DNA of 64,000 bases from Orobanche coerulescens (taxonomy: Eukaryota; Streptophyta; Magnoliopsida; Lamiales; Orobanchaceae): contig CM065802.1 of the NCBI GenBank assembly GCA_033398695.1, positions 148,600,096 to 148,664,095 on the forward strand. The letters run 5' to 3'. Positions 47,866 to 58,921 of this stretch are shown here, piece by piece. The position numbers were made by a program, and so were the translations under genes. How positions within the stretch are numbered: position 1 is the first letter of the stretch; each line of letters opens with the position of its first letter. The notes under the pieces are model-generated. The model saw only the letters and a list, made by a program, of their open reading frames with translations. It did no database searches and was not told the DNA's origin.

Positions 47866-49408
47866 TGTTGACTCAAAATGTATTTTGATGATTATTCCAT
47901 TCAAAACATTTAATTAGATCAATCTCAGTTCGATATTATATTGAAGGAGCTAAATAATGTTAGCGCACGCTACTCACCTCATAGTAGCGCACGCTATCGA
48001 GAAATGCATGTACAACCCAATTAGTCAGCTGTAGCCAAGTGAAGTCACCTGATGGATAGCGCACGCAAGTCATTCAACATTAGCGCACGCTAAGTAACTA
48101 CATTTAGCGTATGCTATACAATCAATATTAACGCACGATATCGTATCATTCCAGAGGACAGTGAGGTTTGGAAGGAAATCGGAAATGGATTTTGCGCACG
48201 CTACATACATCAACTTACGTACGCTAAATCAAGGATGTAGCGCACGTTATTACTCACTACTTGCGCACGCTACCGATATCAAGGTCAGTAGTCCAGTAGC
48301 TACTGGACTCAATACGTCAAGGACTCTACGTACGCTACACAGGGTAACGTACGTTATTGAATGAAATATTTAGCGCACGCTAAGGTATAGGCATTAGCGC
48401 ACGCTAAAAGGAGTCAGCATATTACCGTTTGATTTTCTACCGTTGGAAGGCAAGAGTCAATGAAGATCCGTGAAATCTGGAAAAGTTGGAATTAATTAAT
48501 GCTAGCGCACGCTATGCATACTTGCTAGCGCACGCTAAGCTCAAATCTAGCCATTGGATAAAGAGACGTTGGGGAGACAAACCAACATTTTCAAAGTCAA
48601 GATTGAAGTCCTATTGACCAGTCGATAACGCACGCTACGGATTCATAACTAGCGCACGCTAGCCATACAATTTTACCGTTGCAACATTCTTTGTGACCGT
48701 TCAGAAAAGCCAAGTCAAGGTCGATAGCGCACGTTAGTCGAAATTATTAGCGCACGCTAATAATATGTTTTTTAGTATTTGAAGGATGGCTCTCACCTAT
48801 AAATACCCAAAGGGCTTGGGTATCAAACACACAACTTCAAGCATACAAGCATACAAGCATACAAGCATTCTTGAGCTCAAATCGCTACTGATTACTATAT
48901 TATAAGTTGTGAGAAAGAAAGATACAAGAGTGATTTTTTTGTAATATCTATTATTCTTTGTATTCTTTCATTTGATTGTAAGTGTTGAATCATTTACACT
49001 TGAGCGTAAAAGAAACGAATCAAGAGTCACTAATCCGGTGTTATTAGGATCTTTGATCTGGCATTGTTAGGATTATATTCCCATATTCGTATAGTGAGGA
49101 TTATCTAGTTCCTATAGAACACTAGATAAACAAACATTTATATTGAGAGAGAGGTTGAGCTTGGACCGATAGAAGACAAGCGATTGTAACGGTTGTTAAC
49201 TCGGACCGATAGAAGACGAGTCAAGACTGTGGTTGTTCTTGAGCCAATAGAAAAAGAAAGTCGGAGAGAGGACGTAGGCAAGTTGCCGAACCTCTATAAA
49301 TCTTTGAGTCTTTAAATTCCGCACTATCTTTTATTTATTCGCAAGAAATTTGGTTATTCCGCATTACCACTATTCAACCCCCCTTCTAGTGGTAAATTTA
49401 TCTCTTCA
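47866..49408 (+). repeat. 5' LTR of the copia element (1543 bp)
   Basis: Starts TGTTGACTC; the first 313 bp match the 3' LTR start at 63688 with few differences. It ends ttca at 49408, two bases before the primer site. The array of dyads is followed by TATA at 48798-48805. Confidence 0.92.
47955..48805 (+). promoter_or_regulatory. U3 dyad array and TATA box of the copia LTR
   Basis: About 20 dyads, mostly TAGCGCACGCTA, at about 47958, 47983, 48055, 48080, 48103, 48126, 48190, 48213, 48236, 48260, 48324, 48343, 48368, 48392, 48501, 48523, 48622, 48648, 48722 and 48746. They come in sets of four or two at 22-26 bp. A perfect gtccagtagctactggac dyad lies at 48288-48305. TATA tataaata is at 48798-48805. 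This matches the gypsy arrays although the element belongs to another superfamily. Confidence 0.82.
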
Positions 49409-49410
49409 GT

Positions 49411-49423
49411 TGGTATCGGAGCG
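49411..49423 (+). other. Primer binding site of the copia element
   Basis: tggtatcggagcg, two bases after the LTR; initiator Met tRNA type with one base different from the gypsy primer sites. Confidence 0.9.
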
Positions 49424-49469
49424 GGTCTCTTTTTAAAGGTTTAACCACCTAAGAGAAAAAGATCCGCAA

Positions 49470-52400
49470 ATGGCACTTCTTGGCCAAATTGAAGGAAATG
49501 CTCTCAACCGTCCTCCTTTCTTCGATGGTTCCAATTTTATGACGTGGAAAAAGAAGATGGCGATCTTCGTTCAAGCCTATGATATTGAAATCTGGAAAGT
49601 TATTGCTCTTGGTCCTAAACTTGCTAAGAAAGAGGATGGATCGTTGAAAAAGATCGAAGAATTCAACGACGAGGATTGGAGAAACACACACGTCAACTCA
49701 CGAGCTACTAAACTTCTCTATTGCGCTCTTAATCCCGAAGAACTCAATAGGATATCGTCCTATGAAAGCGCAAAAGAAATTTGGGAAATTCTCGAAGTCA
49801 CTCATGAGGGAACCACCCAAGTCAAGGAGACCAAAATTAATATGCTACTCCATGACTACGAACTTTTCTCCATGAAAGATGAGAAAACGATCACAAATAT
49901 GTTGGATCGATTTTCGGCTATAACCAATGGTCTTGCATCTTTCGGAAAGCCTATATCGAGCAGCGACAAAGCTAAGAAAATTCTTCGAACGTTGCCACGA
50001 GAATGGGATGCCACGGTCACCGCGATCATGGAGTCCAAAGATCTCAACAAGCTCGAATTTAGTGCCCTCATCGGGTCACTCATCAATTATGAGATCGTTC
50101 TCAAGTCTAGAGGCACAAAACCAAAGCCTCGAGAAAGAGTAGTCGCATTCAATGTTGATAGCGACGTTGAGGAAGATGTTCCCGAAGATGAAGACGACGA
50201 GGAACTCGCTCTCTATGCCAAAAACTTTAGAAGGTATAAAATCCTAATTCAAAAGAGGCGAAGTTTTCTTGGTCGGGATGGAAAACCGGAGCAAAAGAAG
50301 AGTGGCTATACTCCCATAAAGAAGTTCGACAATAATTGTCGGAAATGTGGTCCAGCCGGTCACTATGCCAAAGAATGCCGAGGATCCTCTTCAAAACCTC
50401 AAATGGAAAGATTCAAAAAGAAGGAGGTCCTAATCGCTTCTTGGAGTGATGACGAGGAGGAGATTGAAAGATCTCTAGACGCAAATCTTGCATTCATGGC
50501 ACTCGACTCCGAAAGTAATATCGAGGTACCGGCACCAAGGAAAAGCAAGTGGTACATTGATAGCGGATGCTCAAGGCACATGTGCGGCTCCGAGGACTTA
50601 TTTGAAGACCTCGAATACCAAGAACAAGGACATGTGACCTTTGGGGATAATCAAAATGGAAAAATCAGAGGCATCGGCAAAGTCGGTAAGGAACCTTCTC
50701 CTTCTATCAACAAAGTATTGTTTGTTGAAGGTTTGCATCATAATCTTCTTAGCGTTTCGCAACTTTGTGATGAAGGTTTTAAAATTCTCTTCGAGCAAAC
50801 GCATTGCACGGCATTTAGAAATAATAAAATTGCATTCATTGGTTTGAGATGTGGAAACATCTATATTGTTGATCTTAACGATAAAAGTTCATTCAATGAA
50901 AAATGTCTTATTACCTTGGACGACAATGCATATTTATGGCATCGAAAATTGGGGCACACTTCTCTACCTATCATTTCTATTTTATCTAGACACGACCTTG
51001 TTCGTGGATTGCCCAAACTCAAGTTTGATAGAAAGCATTTGTGTGAATCATGCATAAAAGGGAAACACACTCGAGAATCCTTTAAACCAAAATTCGAGGT
51101 TTCCACTAGTCGAGTTCTTGAACTTGTGCATATGGATTTGATTGGACCATCTAGACATGTTAGTTTAAATGGCAAACTTTACACTTTGGTTATTGTTGAT
51201 GATTTCTCTCGATTTACTTGGGTTAGATTTTTAGCACATAAGGATGATGCATTTTCCGAATTTTCTAAATGATGTCGTTTGGTATCAAATGAGAAAAATC
51301 TCTCCATAATTTCTATTCGCACCGATCACGGAGGTGAATTTGATTGCACTCTGTTTGAACTTTTATGTGATAAATATGGTATTAATCATAACTTTTCGGC
51401 CCCTAGAACACCTCAACAAAATGGAGTTGTTGAAAGGAAAACCCGATATTTGGAAGAAATGTCGAGGACAATGCTTAAGGAATACTCTCTTCCACGATAC
51501 TTTTGGGCCGAAGCAATTTTTACGGCATGCTATGTGATTAACCGGGTTCATGTTCGTAGAACTCATCTTAAAACCCCGTATGAATTATGGAAGGGCAAAA
51601 AGCCCAATATTGCTTATTTTCATCCTTTTGGTTGCAATGTATTTATTTTGAACAATGGCAAGGATAACTTAGGCAAGTTTGATGCTAAATCCGATTCCGG
51701 AATATTTCTTGGTTATTGTACTAATAGTAAAGCATATCGTGTTTATAATATTAGAACGAATGAAGTTGAAGAGTCCATACATGTTAAATTCAATGATATG
51801 ATCTCACCCCCGAGAAAGGTAGAATACTTTGATGATGCAGGTACTTTTCCGGATCCCTCACCCGAAGTGAAGAAAATTTCGGAAATCGAAACGAACACAA
51901 TCGTTGATTTACCGAAAGATTGGAGGCACATCAAAGATCATCCAAAGGACCTCGTGATTGGAAACATTGAAGACGGTGTTCAAACCCGAAGGAGAACCAC
52001 CGAATTTATGGCTCATTGTGCTTTTGTATCCGAAATAGTTCCCAAGAATATATTCGAAGCTCTCGATGATGAAAGTTGGGTGATGGCAATGCAAGAGGAG
52101 CTTGTGCAATTTATGCACAATAATGTATGGAATTTAGTTCCCGCTCCTAAAGATAAAACAATTATCGGAACTAAATGGGTGCATAAAATTAAGAGTGACG
52201 AAGACGGTTATCCAATTCGAAATAAATCTCGTTTGGTCACTCAAGGATATAATCAAGAGGAAGGTCTTGATTACGAAGAAAGCTTTGCTCCCGTGGCTCG
52301 ACTCGAAGCCATCCGCTTGCTATGTGCATTTGCCACCCATAAAAAGATCAAACTATTTCAAATGGATGTGAAAAGTGCATTCTTGAATGGGTACATTCAA

Positions 52401-53570
52401 GAAGAAGTCTACGTCAAGCAACCTCCCGTTTTTGAAGATCATCAATTTCCGGATCATGTCTACAAGCTCAACAAGGCACTCTATGGGTTGAAACAAGCAC
52501 CCCGAGCATGGTATGATCGTTTAAGTCAATTTTTAATTGCAAATGATTATAAAAGAGGCAAAGTCGATAATACCTTGTTTCTTAAAATATTAAATGATGA
52601 TATACTTATTTGCCAAATCTACGTTGATGACATTGTATTCGGAGCTACTAATGAATCCTTGTGCCAAGATTTTTCTAATCTTATGAAAGGAGAGTTCGAA
52701 ATGAGTATGATGGGAGAATTAACGTTCTTCCTTGGGCTTCAAATCAAGCAATGCGAAGATGGAATTTTTATCCATCAAACGAAGTACTCAAACGACCTCC
52801 TCAAGAAATTCAATATGGAAAGTAGCAAGGTGATATCTACGCCAATGTCTTCATCATTAAAGCTTGAGAAAGATGAAAATGGCAAATCCGTAGATCAAAA
52901 ATTATATCGAGGTATGATCGGATCTTTGTTATACTTGACTGCATCTAGGCCAGATATAATATTTGCTACATGTTTATGTGCTTGATTCCAAGCTAATCCC
53001 AAGGAATCACATTTAACTGCTTGCAAACACATTTTTCGTTACTTGAAAGGAACTATTGGACTAGGTCTATGGTATCCTTCTTGCTTAGATTTTAATTTAA
53101 TTGCATATAGTGACGTCGACTTCGGCGGATGTAAAATTGACAAAAAGAGTACTAGTGGTACATGTCATTTTGTTGGATCATGTTTAATATCTTGGGGAAG
53201 TAAAAATCAAACCAGTGTAGCATTGTCTACAGCTGAGGCCGAATATGTCGCTGCAGGGAGCGCCTGTGCTCAAGTGTTATGGATTAAAAATCAACTCCGC
53301 GACTACGGCATATATTTTGAAAATACCCCTATCCTATGTGATAACACTAGTGCAATTAATCTGAGTAAAAATCCTGTGTTGCATAGTAGAACTAAACATA
53401 TAGATATTAGACATCATTTTCTACGCGATCATGTTCAGAAAAAGGATATCTGTTTAATTTTTGTCGGGACGAAGGATCAACTTGCTGACATTTTTACAAA
53501 ACCTCTTCCCGAAGAATCATTTAATTCCATTCGTTTACAACTTGGTATGGGACATATAGACAACTTTTGA
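49470..53570 (+). pseudogene. gag-pol: Copia Gag-Pol polyprotein with two in-frame stops
   Basis: A single reading frame of about 1366 codons. Gag block RPPFFDGSNFMTWKKKM at the N terminus; CCHC knuckle CRKCGPAGHYAKEC (residues about 290-303); protease YIDSGCSRHM (D364); integrase HHCC finger (HRKLGH...CESC) and core with [17 protein letters not shown] and [13 protein letters not shown] with [20 protein letters not shown] and YVDD at 52620-52631; RNase H with YSDVDFGG, STAEAEYVAA and TKHIDIRHHFLRDHV. Stops: TGA 51270-51272 in integrase and TGA 52983-52985 (Arg CGA in relatives) between RT and RNase H. All catalytic motifs are present, so decay is recent or slight. Confidence 0.95.
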
Positions 53571-53581
53571 AATAAGTTTTC

Positions 53582-56331
53582 TGTAACACCCCCAATCCAC
53601 TCAGGGATATTACACGCCGTAGACCCTCTCCTCGAGGATCTACCAGGCTGATAACTAAAATCAAACATCTAAACATCGCCTTTAAGGCTAAAATGACTCA
53701 GTAGACCGACTTGGTCTTTCAATAATAACATACAACTCATTCCCAAACACATACCCACGCAGGGGTCAAAATAAAATAAACTCCCGTACAACGGGGAAAA
53801 GATACCGCAGCGGAAAAGAAAATACAATCGACCAATACGAGATCAACGGAACCTCGTTTGATTAGTATTGTTCTTCTTTCATCATCCTTCGTGCCGACCT
53901 CGTGCTATGCTCCAAAACCCGAATGCAAAAATAGACATCCACCCCGAATACTGGGGTTAGCAAACTCCTTTGTTTTGCTAGTGCTAGTACAATTGCTAAA
54001 ATACGAGCCATACACTACAAGTTCCAAGAACTATAATTATCAGTAATACTCAAAGATCCGAACGTAAAGATAAGTTCTTCCCGAGGCTAGAGTTTTTGGT
54101 TTACATTTCCAAAACCGAAAGATCGCAAATAAGGGAAACAATTTACAAAACAGTTAAAATGCCATCGAGAGTTTTAATAGAAAACAATTTAGGATTATCA
54201 AATCCTAACCTTTCCAAAATCAACAGGTCACATTTCAAAGGTTTTGTTTTCACAATTAGAAAACCAACAAAGAATACACAAGGTTAAAACCCATGTCACG
54301 TGTCTTCGGCGGACATAACATCAATACAATATAATCACCCAAGATACGTAAACCTTGGTCACCAAAATACAACATCAACTCGTGAATCCGTGGCTATACC
54401 ATCGATTCCCTTCGTGGCCCCGTCGGACCCTCCCAAGGTGAGTAGAATGCGTTTTGAAATCATATACACCAATTCGTGAAGTTTTACTCGTGAATCCGTG
54501 GCTATACCATTGGAATTCCCTCCGTGGCCCCGTCGAACCCTCCCGAGGTGAGCAAATACATTCACCAAACAAACAACCACACTCGTGAATCCGTGGCTAT
54601 ACCATTGGAATTCCTCCGTGATCCCGTCGGACCCTCCCGAGGTGAGCGAAATACATTCACACAATTAACATGTCACAACAAGGATATTCATACAATCCAC
54701 CAAAGGCAACAAACACAAAGCACGACATAATCGTCAAATCACAATGCACCAAAATGAGATAATATATGCTCACACGCGTTATCAAGCGCAACATCAACAC
54801 CAAACATATCCATAGGATTCACATAGTCACTTACAACCCACACAATTTACAAAACACACGCGTTTTGAAAGTGAGCCTTTAACGAGGCTAGTCGAATCTT
54901 TTGAAAAACCCGTTTCAAACAAACACACACACATACCAAGACGATCACCAATCATCATATCCACAAAACAAGAAATGTATGGACAAGGTACTTGCCTCGA
55001 ATAATTAGACGATGACACGAACGGAACGGAAGAGTTGAACACGATCGCAAGGAACCGGCGGAAATGAACCTAACGATTCGAATAGCACAATCACAACCAC
55101 TTCTAAACGATTACGGAAATGGAATACACCCGGAAACCCGCCTACGATTCATGTATATTCGCACAAAAATAACAACGAGGGCGGACCACAACCAAACCCT
55201 CTCGATTCCGTAAAAATCACGAAATATACCATGAATCCGTAGGGAAACTAAGAATACCAACAAGAATAATCATATTCATCAAGAATCCATCAACAAAACG
55301 GAAAGAATCGGACAAAACCCCAAAATCCCCAATTATCCAAAAAGGTAGGGTTTCAAGAGATATTACCTTGAGTGATTCAAGTATTAAGATCCGTAGAACA
55401 CGCGTTAGATTGTTTATCCGAGCCTCACAACCGAAAAGAAATGATGAAAATCGACCCCCGGATGAAGAACTCTCTCCCTCTATATCTCCTCTCTCGCGGC
55501 GCGATGGAAAAAATGGGAAAGAAATGAGCTTCACGCTCAAAACAACGCATTTATAGTGTAACACGCAGAGCCTATCGGCCGGCCTATCGGCCGATTGGCC
55601 CAACCGATTGCCATACGGGATGTAGGCGAGAGTCTATCGACCCCCTATCGGCCGAAAGGCTCCCGAAGTGCTCGCCAAAATCAAACGACCATAACTCTCT
55701 CGTCCGGACTCGATTGACTCACCGCTTGAACCATTGGAAAGCTAATTCGATGTTCTATAATATTGCAAAGATTTATAATTTTGGAGTTACCAAAAATTAA
55801 TGGTGATCTAACAAAGACGAACTCATACTTAGAAAAGTCGTTTAGTAATCCCGAATTCAACAAACGACACCGAAACCCGAACACGAATACGAACCAAGAT
55901 ACGGTTACGAAGTACTCACAAAGACGAATCTAAGAGCTAGTAGGACACACAATTCCGACCACCAAGGCTCGAAATTCGACAACGGAAGGTAATTACCCCA
56001 AACTTTGGGAAATTACGAAAATGGCCCAAATGCCCGAAAATCACCATACGTGATCGAATAACCAAACCGAGTTCACAACACGTCTAACAAAGTTAAACGG
56101 ACTTGGGAAACTCAAACAGTTAGCCGGTCGAGATTCGCAAGAATCGAACTCAAGTGCGAAAAGTCGCTAAAAAGCACGTAACTCAACGAAACGACACCGA
56201 AACGAACTCGATGTCAAAAGTGTAGAATTAATCATTCTCGGAATGACGAAACGGACATGAGCGAAGTCGTCAAAACAGGACTTCCGCCAAAAAAAAGAAA
56301 TTACCGGAAATCAAAAATTGCGGATATTACA
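53582..56331 (-). repeat. 3' LTR of LARD copy 2
   Basis: TGTAACACCCCC ... GGATATTACA. Three tandem repeats with ccgtggctataccat and ccccgtcg(g/a)accctccc lie at about 54379-54440, 54488-54550 and 54582-54645. The block 54985-55360 is closely similar to 23250-23620 of gypsy copy B. Confidence 0.95.
55550..55665 (-). promoter_or_regulatory. U3 palindrome cluster and TATA box of LARD copy 2 (3' LTR)
   Basis: TATA (actataaatg on the minus strand) at 55550-55558, then clustered copies of the palindrome TATCGGCCGATA or halves of it from 55571 to about 55657. It occupies the place where gypsy copy B has TAGCGYRCGCTA dyads. Confidence 0.65.
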
Positions 56332-58921
56332 TTCTACCCTCCTTAAAAGAAGTTTCGTCCAAACTTAAAACAAGTAGGAGAAGAAATATTCCGCCAGAAA
56401 ACTCAACGAGATACACAAGAATGCGTAACTAACGCCCAACGGCGAAATGTTACAAACAACGCAAAGGAGTATACGGCGTGAAAACACGCTCCACGGCGAC
56501 CAACACAACGTCGCCGTTAGGGATATAATAAAAACAACAAGTGACAACGTCATCAAGCGGATAATATAGCCAAGTCAATTATCCGACAATCACAAATCAC
56601 AACGAGCGAAAATCAATATGATTGACCAACCCAACGACACCAATCAAAACGCGAGTCAACCGAACAAACACGAAATCCCACCGCCTAAGGGTGGAAGATC
56701 GAAGCGAAACTAATTTCCCGAACTGAAGGGAATTACGAAGGAGCCTGATTGTTCGCCAATCACGGAACGAGGTCAATATAAACCGAACAATCAAACGATC
56801 AAACCACAACGATCGAGACAACAGAGATCGAAGAATCATGTTCGAATCACAAAGAACAATAAAGTTCAAACAACAACTCCAAGGTTCACATCTCGACTCG
56901 AGACAATACATGATCCGGTGAAAACAACAACGTATGCATTCACATAAGATCCACATGAAAGGGAATAGCAATAGAAAAGTCACAACGACAAACGAGTTAT
57001 TAGAAATAATACCACACTCGCTCGATCAACAAAAGCAAGGAGCAGGACAAGCTCGAAATGTCAACGAACATAAGCGAGTCGATGAGTCGAAAATGTAAAA
57101 GTTCAAGATCCACCCACTTCGAATAAAAGAACTCGTAGAACCAAAAGATGTTACTTCCGAACAAGGTTCACAAGAATCGAACCAATTCGGAAAGTGACAC
57201 GATAACGATTGACCCAAAACAAGATCACACTGCTCGAATGATGAACCCGAAATACAAAACAAGTTCAAAGCAGTACCATCGAACACGAGCGAATCGATAG
57301 ATCGGAGAAAGAGAAAATACAAGTCTAAAAACAACACGGGTACTACATTCGACCTCTTATAAAAGAAGGTCGCCCGCAACTCACAACAAAGAAATCAAGG
57401 TGACGACACAACCAAAGAACCGGCGAAATATCCTTCAAAGGCCTCTCAAAGCCGATTCTCGATATCTGTCTTTGAAGTTCGCGCCCGAAAGACTCGGAAC
57501 TCCACTCGCAAAACTAGATCCCGTGACGAAAGATAATTGGTACGTGCATGCCCCGGCACACCACGGTTGAAACACCTCGGCTCGGCATACCGAAAATACA
57601 ACGCTCGATACAATGGATTTAAAACACCGCAAAACAACATACCGAGATGCCAACTCAGCATCACCTATCAACGCATACAAAAATCACAACAACGGCATCA
57701 TTCGAAGATTACAACATCCCGAACGATACCCATCACACAATCACAAACATCATGAAACAATCACCCATGTGTATAACGCATAAAAATCCAGGCTTTAACA
57801 ACCCACACTAGTGCGACAATACGCAAATCGCCACGAGGCGATAAACAAGAAACACCGTTCACACCTCTCACAGAGGGCCAACAAAACATATGCGTGGCGA
57901 ACGACTCGACACTCACGCCACCAATTCAATCACAATTGGGGTTGACACCGTAACGAAAGTTCAAAACCATACACGCATTTCCGGTCCGCAAACAGAATGA
58001 TAGGTTTTAAAACGAGAACCACCTTTTGAAAACAGTTTGGAAACAACAGTTGATCTTGAGTATCATTTTACAAAAAGTAGTACAAACACCATTATCGAGA
58101 CTTTGAAAATCATCTTGCGTTTGAACAAAAATGAGGACACCTTTCCTTTAGTGAAAAACTTTCAAAAATATTCGACCCTTGGGTCTAAGCAACTGCATTT
58201 GAAAATATCTCAAAAACATTTTTGGTCCTCAACCGGAATTTTTTTTTTTTTTTTTTTTTTTTTTTGAAATGTATTGCGGCATTAGAAAACACCTTGAAAA
58301 CACCGCAAGAAAATAATTCGTTTTAAAAGTACGTCTCGCATTTCAATTTTCTAAGATACTCAAGGTTTTCAAAAATAATTCAATGGGTTAGAATGCCCAA
58401 AAGGTCAATGACGGTAGTACTTATCAAAACTCACAAAATCATTTGAAAACACCCAACTACCGTCAAAACGGTCAAGGCCAACAACTCGGTTAAAGGAATC
58501 GATTTTCGAAATAAAATTCAGTCGGTAAGATACCGAAAGCTATTACAAAGGAACTCACGCAGCGGAAAAAAAAGAAATAGAGTCCAACATGCACAATCCA
58601 GCAACTACTCCTCACATGAAAGAAATATGAGAGTCAAATAGTCACGTATCAAGAAATCAAAATCCATAAGAGGATTCCGTCACTTAGCAAATAAATCATA
58701 AAAATAGCTCGTGTCACACGAGGCACAACACAAAGAAGGGAGACTTACAGCCACAGGTCGCACGAAGATGATGATCGCCCCACGATACTAATCACGACCA
58801 ACAAACTCAGACGACGCGTCGCGACACGACTCAGTCAGATAAAATCCGACGAGACAAAAACTCGATAGACACCACTGACCCGGACACTAGGTTTCCACAA
58901 CCTAAGCTCCGATACCATTTA
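56332..58921 (-). other. Non-coding interior of LARD copy 2
   Basis: No recognisable ORF. Purine-tract signature next to the LTR (56335-56375, gaagtttcgtcc), and a second, decayed version at 57345-57385 preceded by acgggtactaca. A run of about 28 T lies at 58239-58265. The end near 58740-58905 (agacttaca-ccaca-gtcgcacgaagatgat) is shared with copy 1 (13300-13330), as expected for the leader next to the primer site. Confidence 0.8.
58906..58917 (-). other. Primer binding site of LARD copy 2
   Basis: gctccgatacca on the plus strand, that is TGGTATCGGAGC on the minus strand, four bases from the LTR at 58922. It matches the copia version of the primer site at one variable base. Confidence 0.9.

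Noticed and set aside
58239..58265. Run of about 28 T as a poly(A) tail of a LINE or SINE
   Set aside because: It lies inside the LARD interior with no target duplication or upstream non-LTR element; it is probably a simple slippage run.
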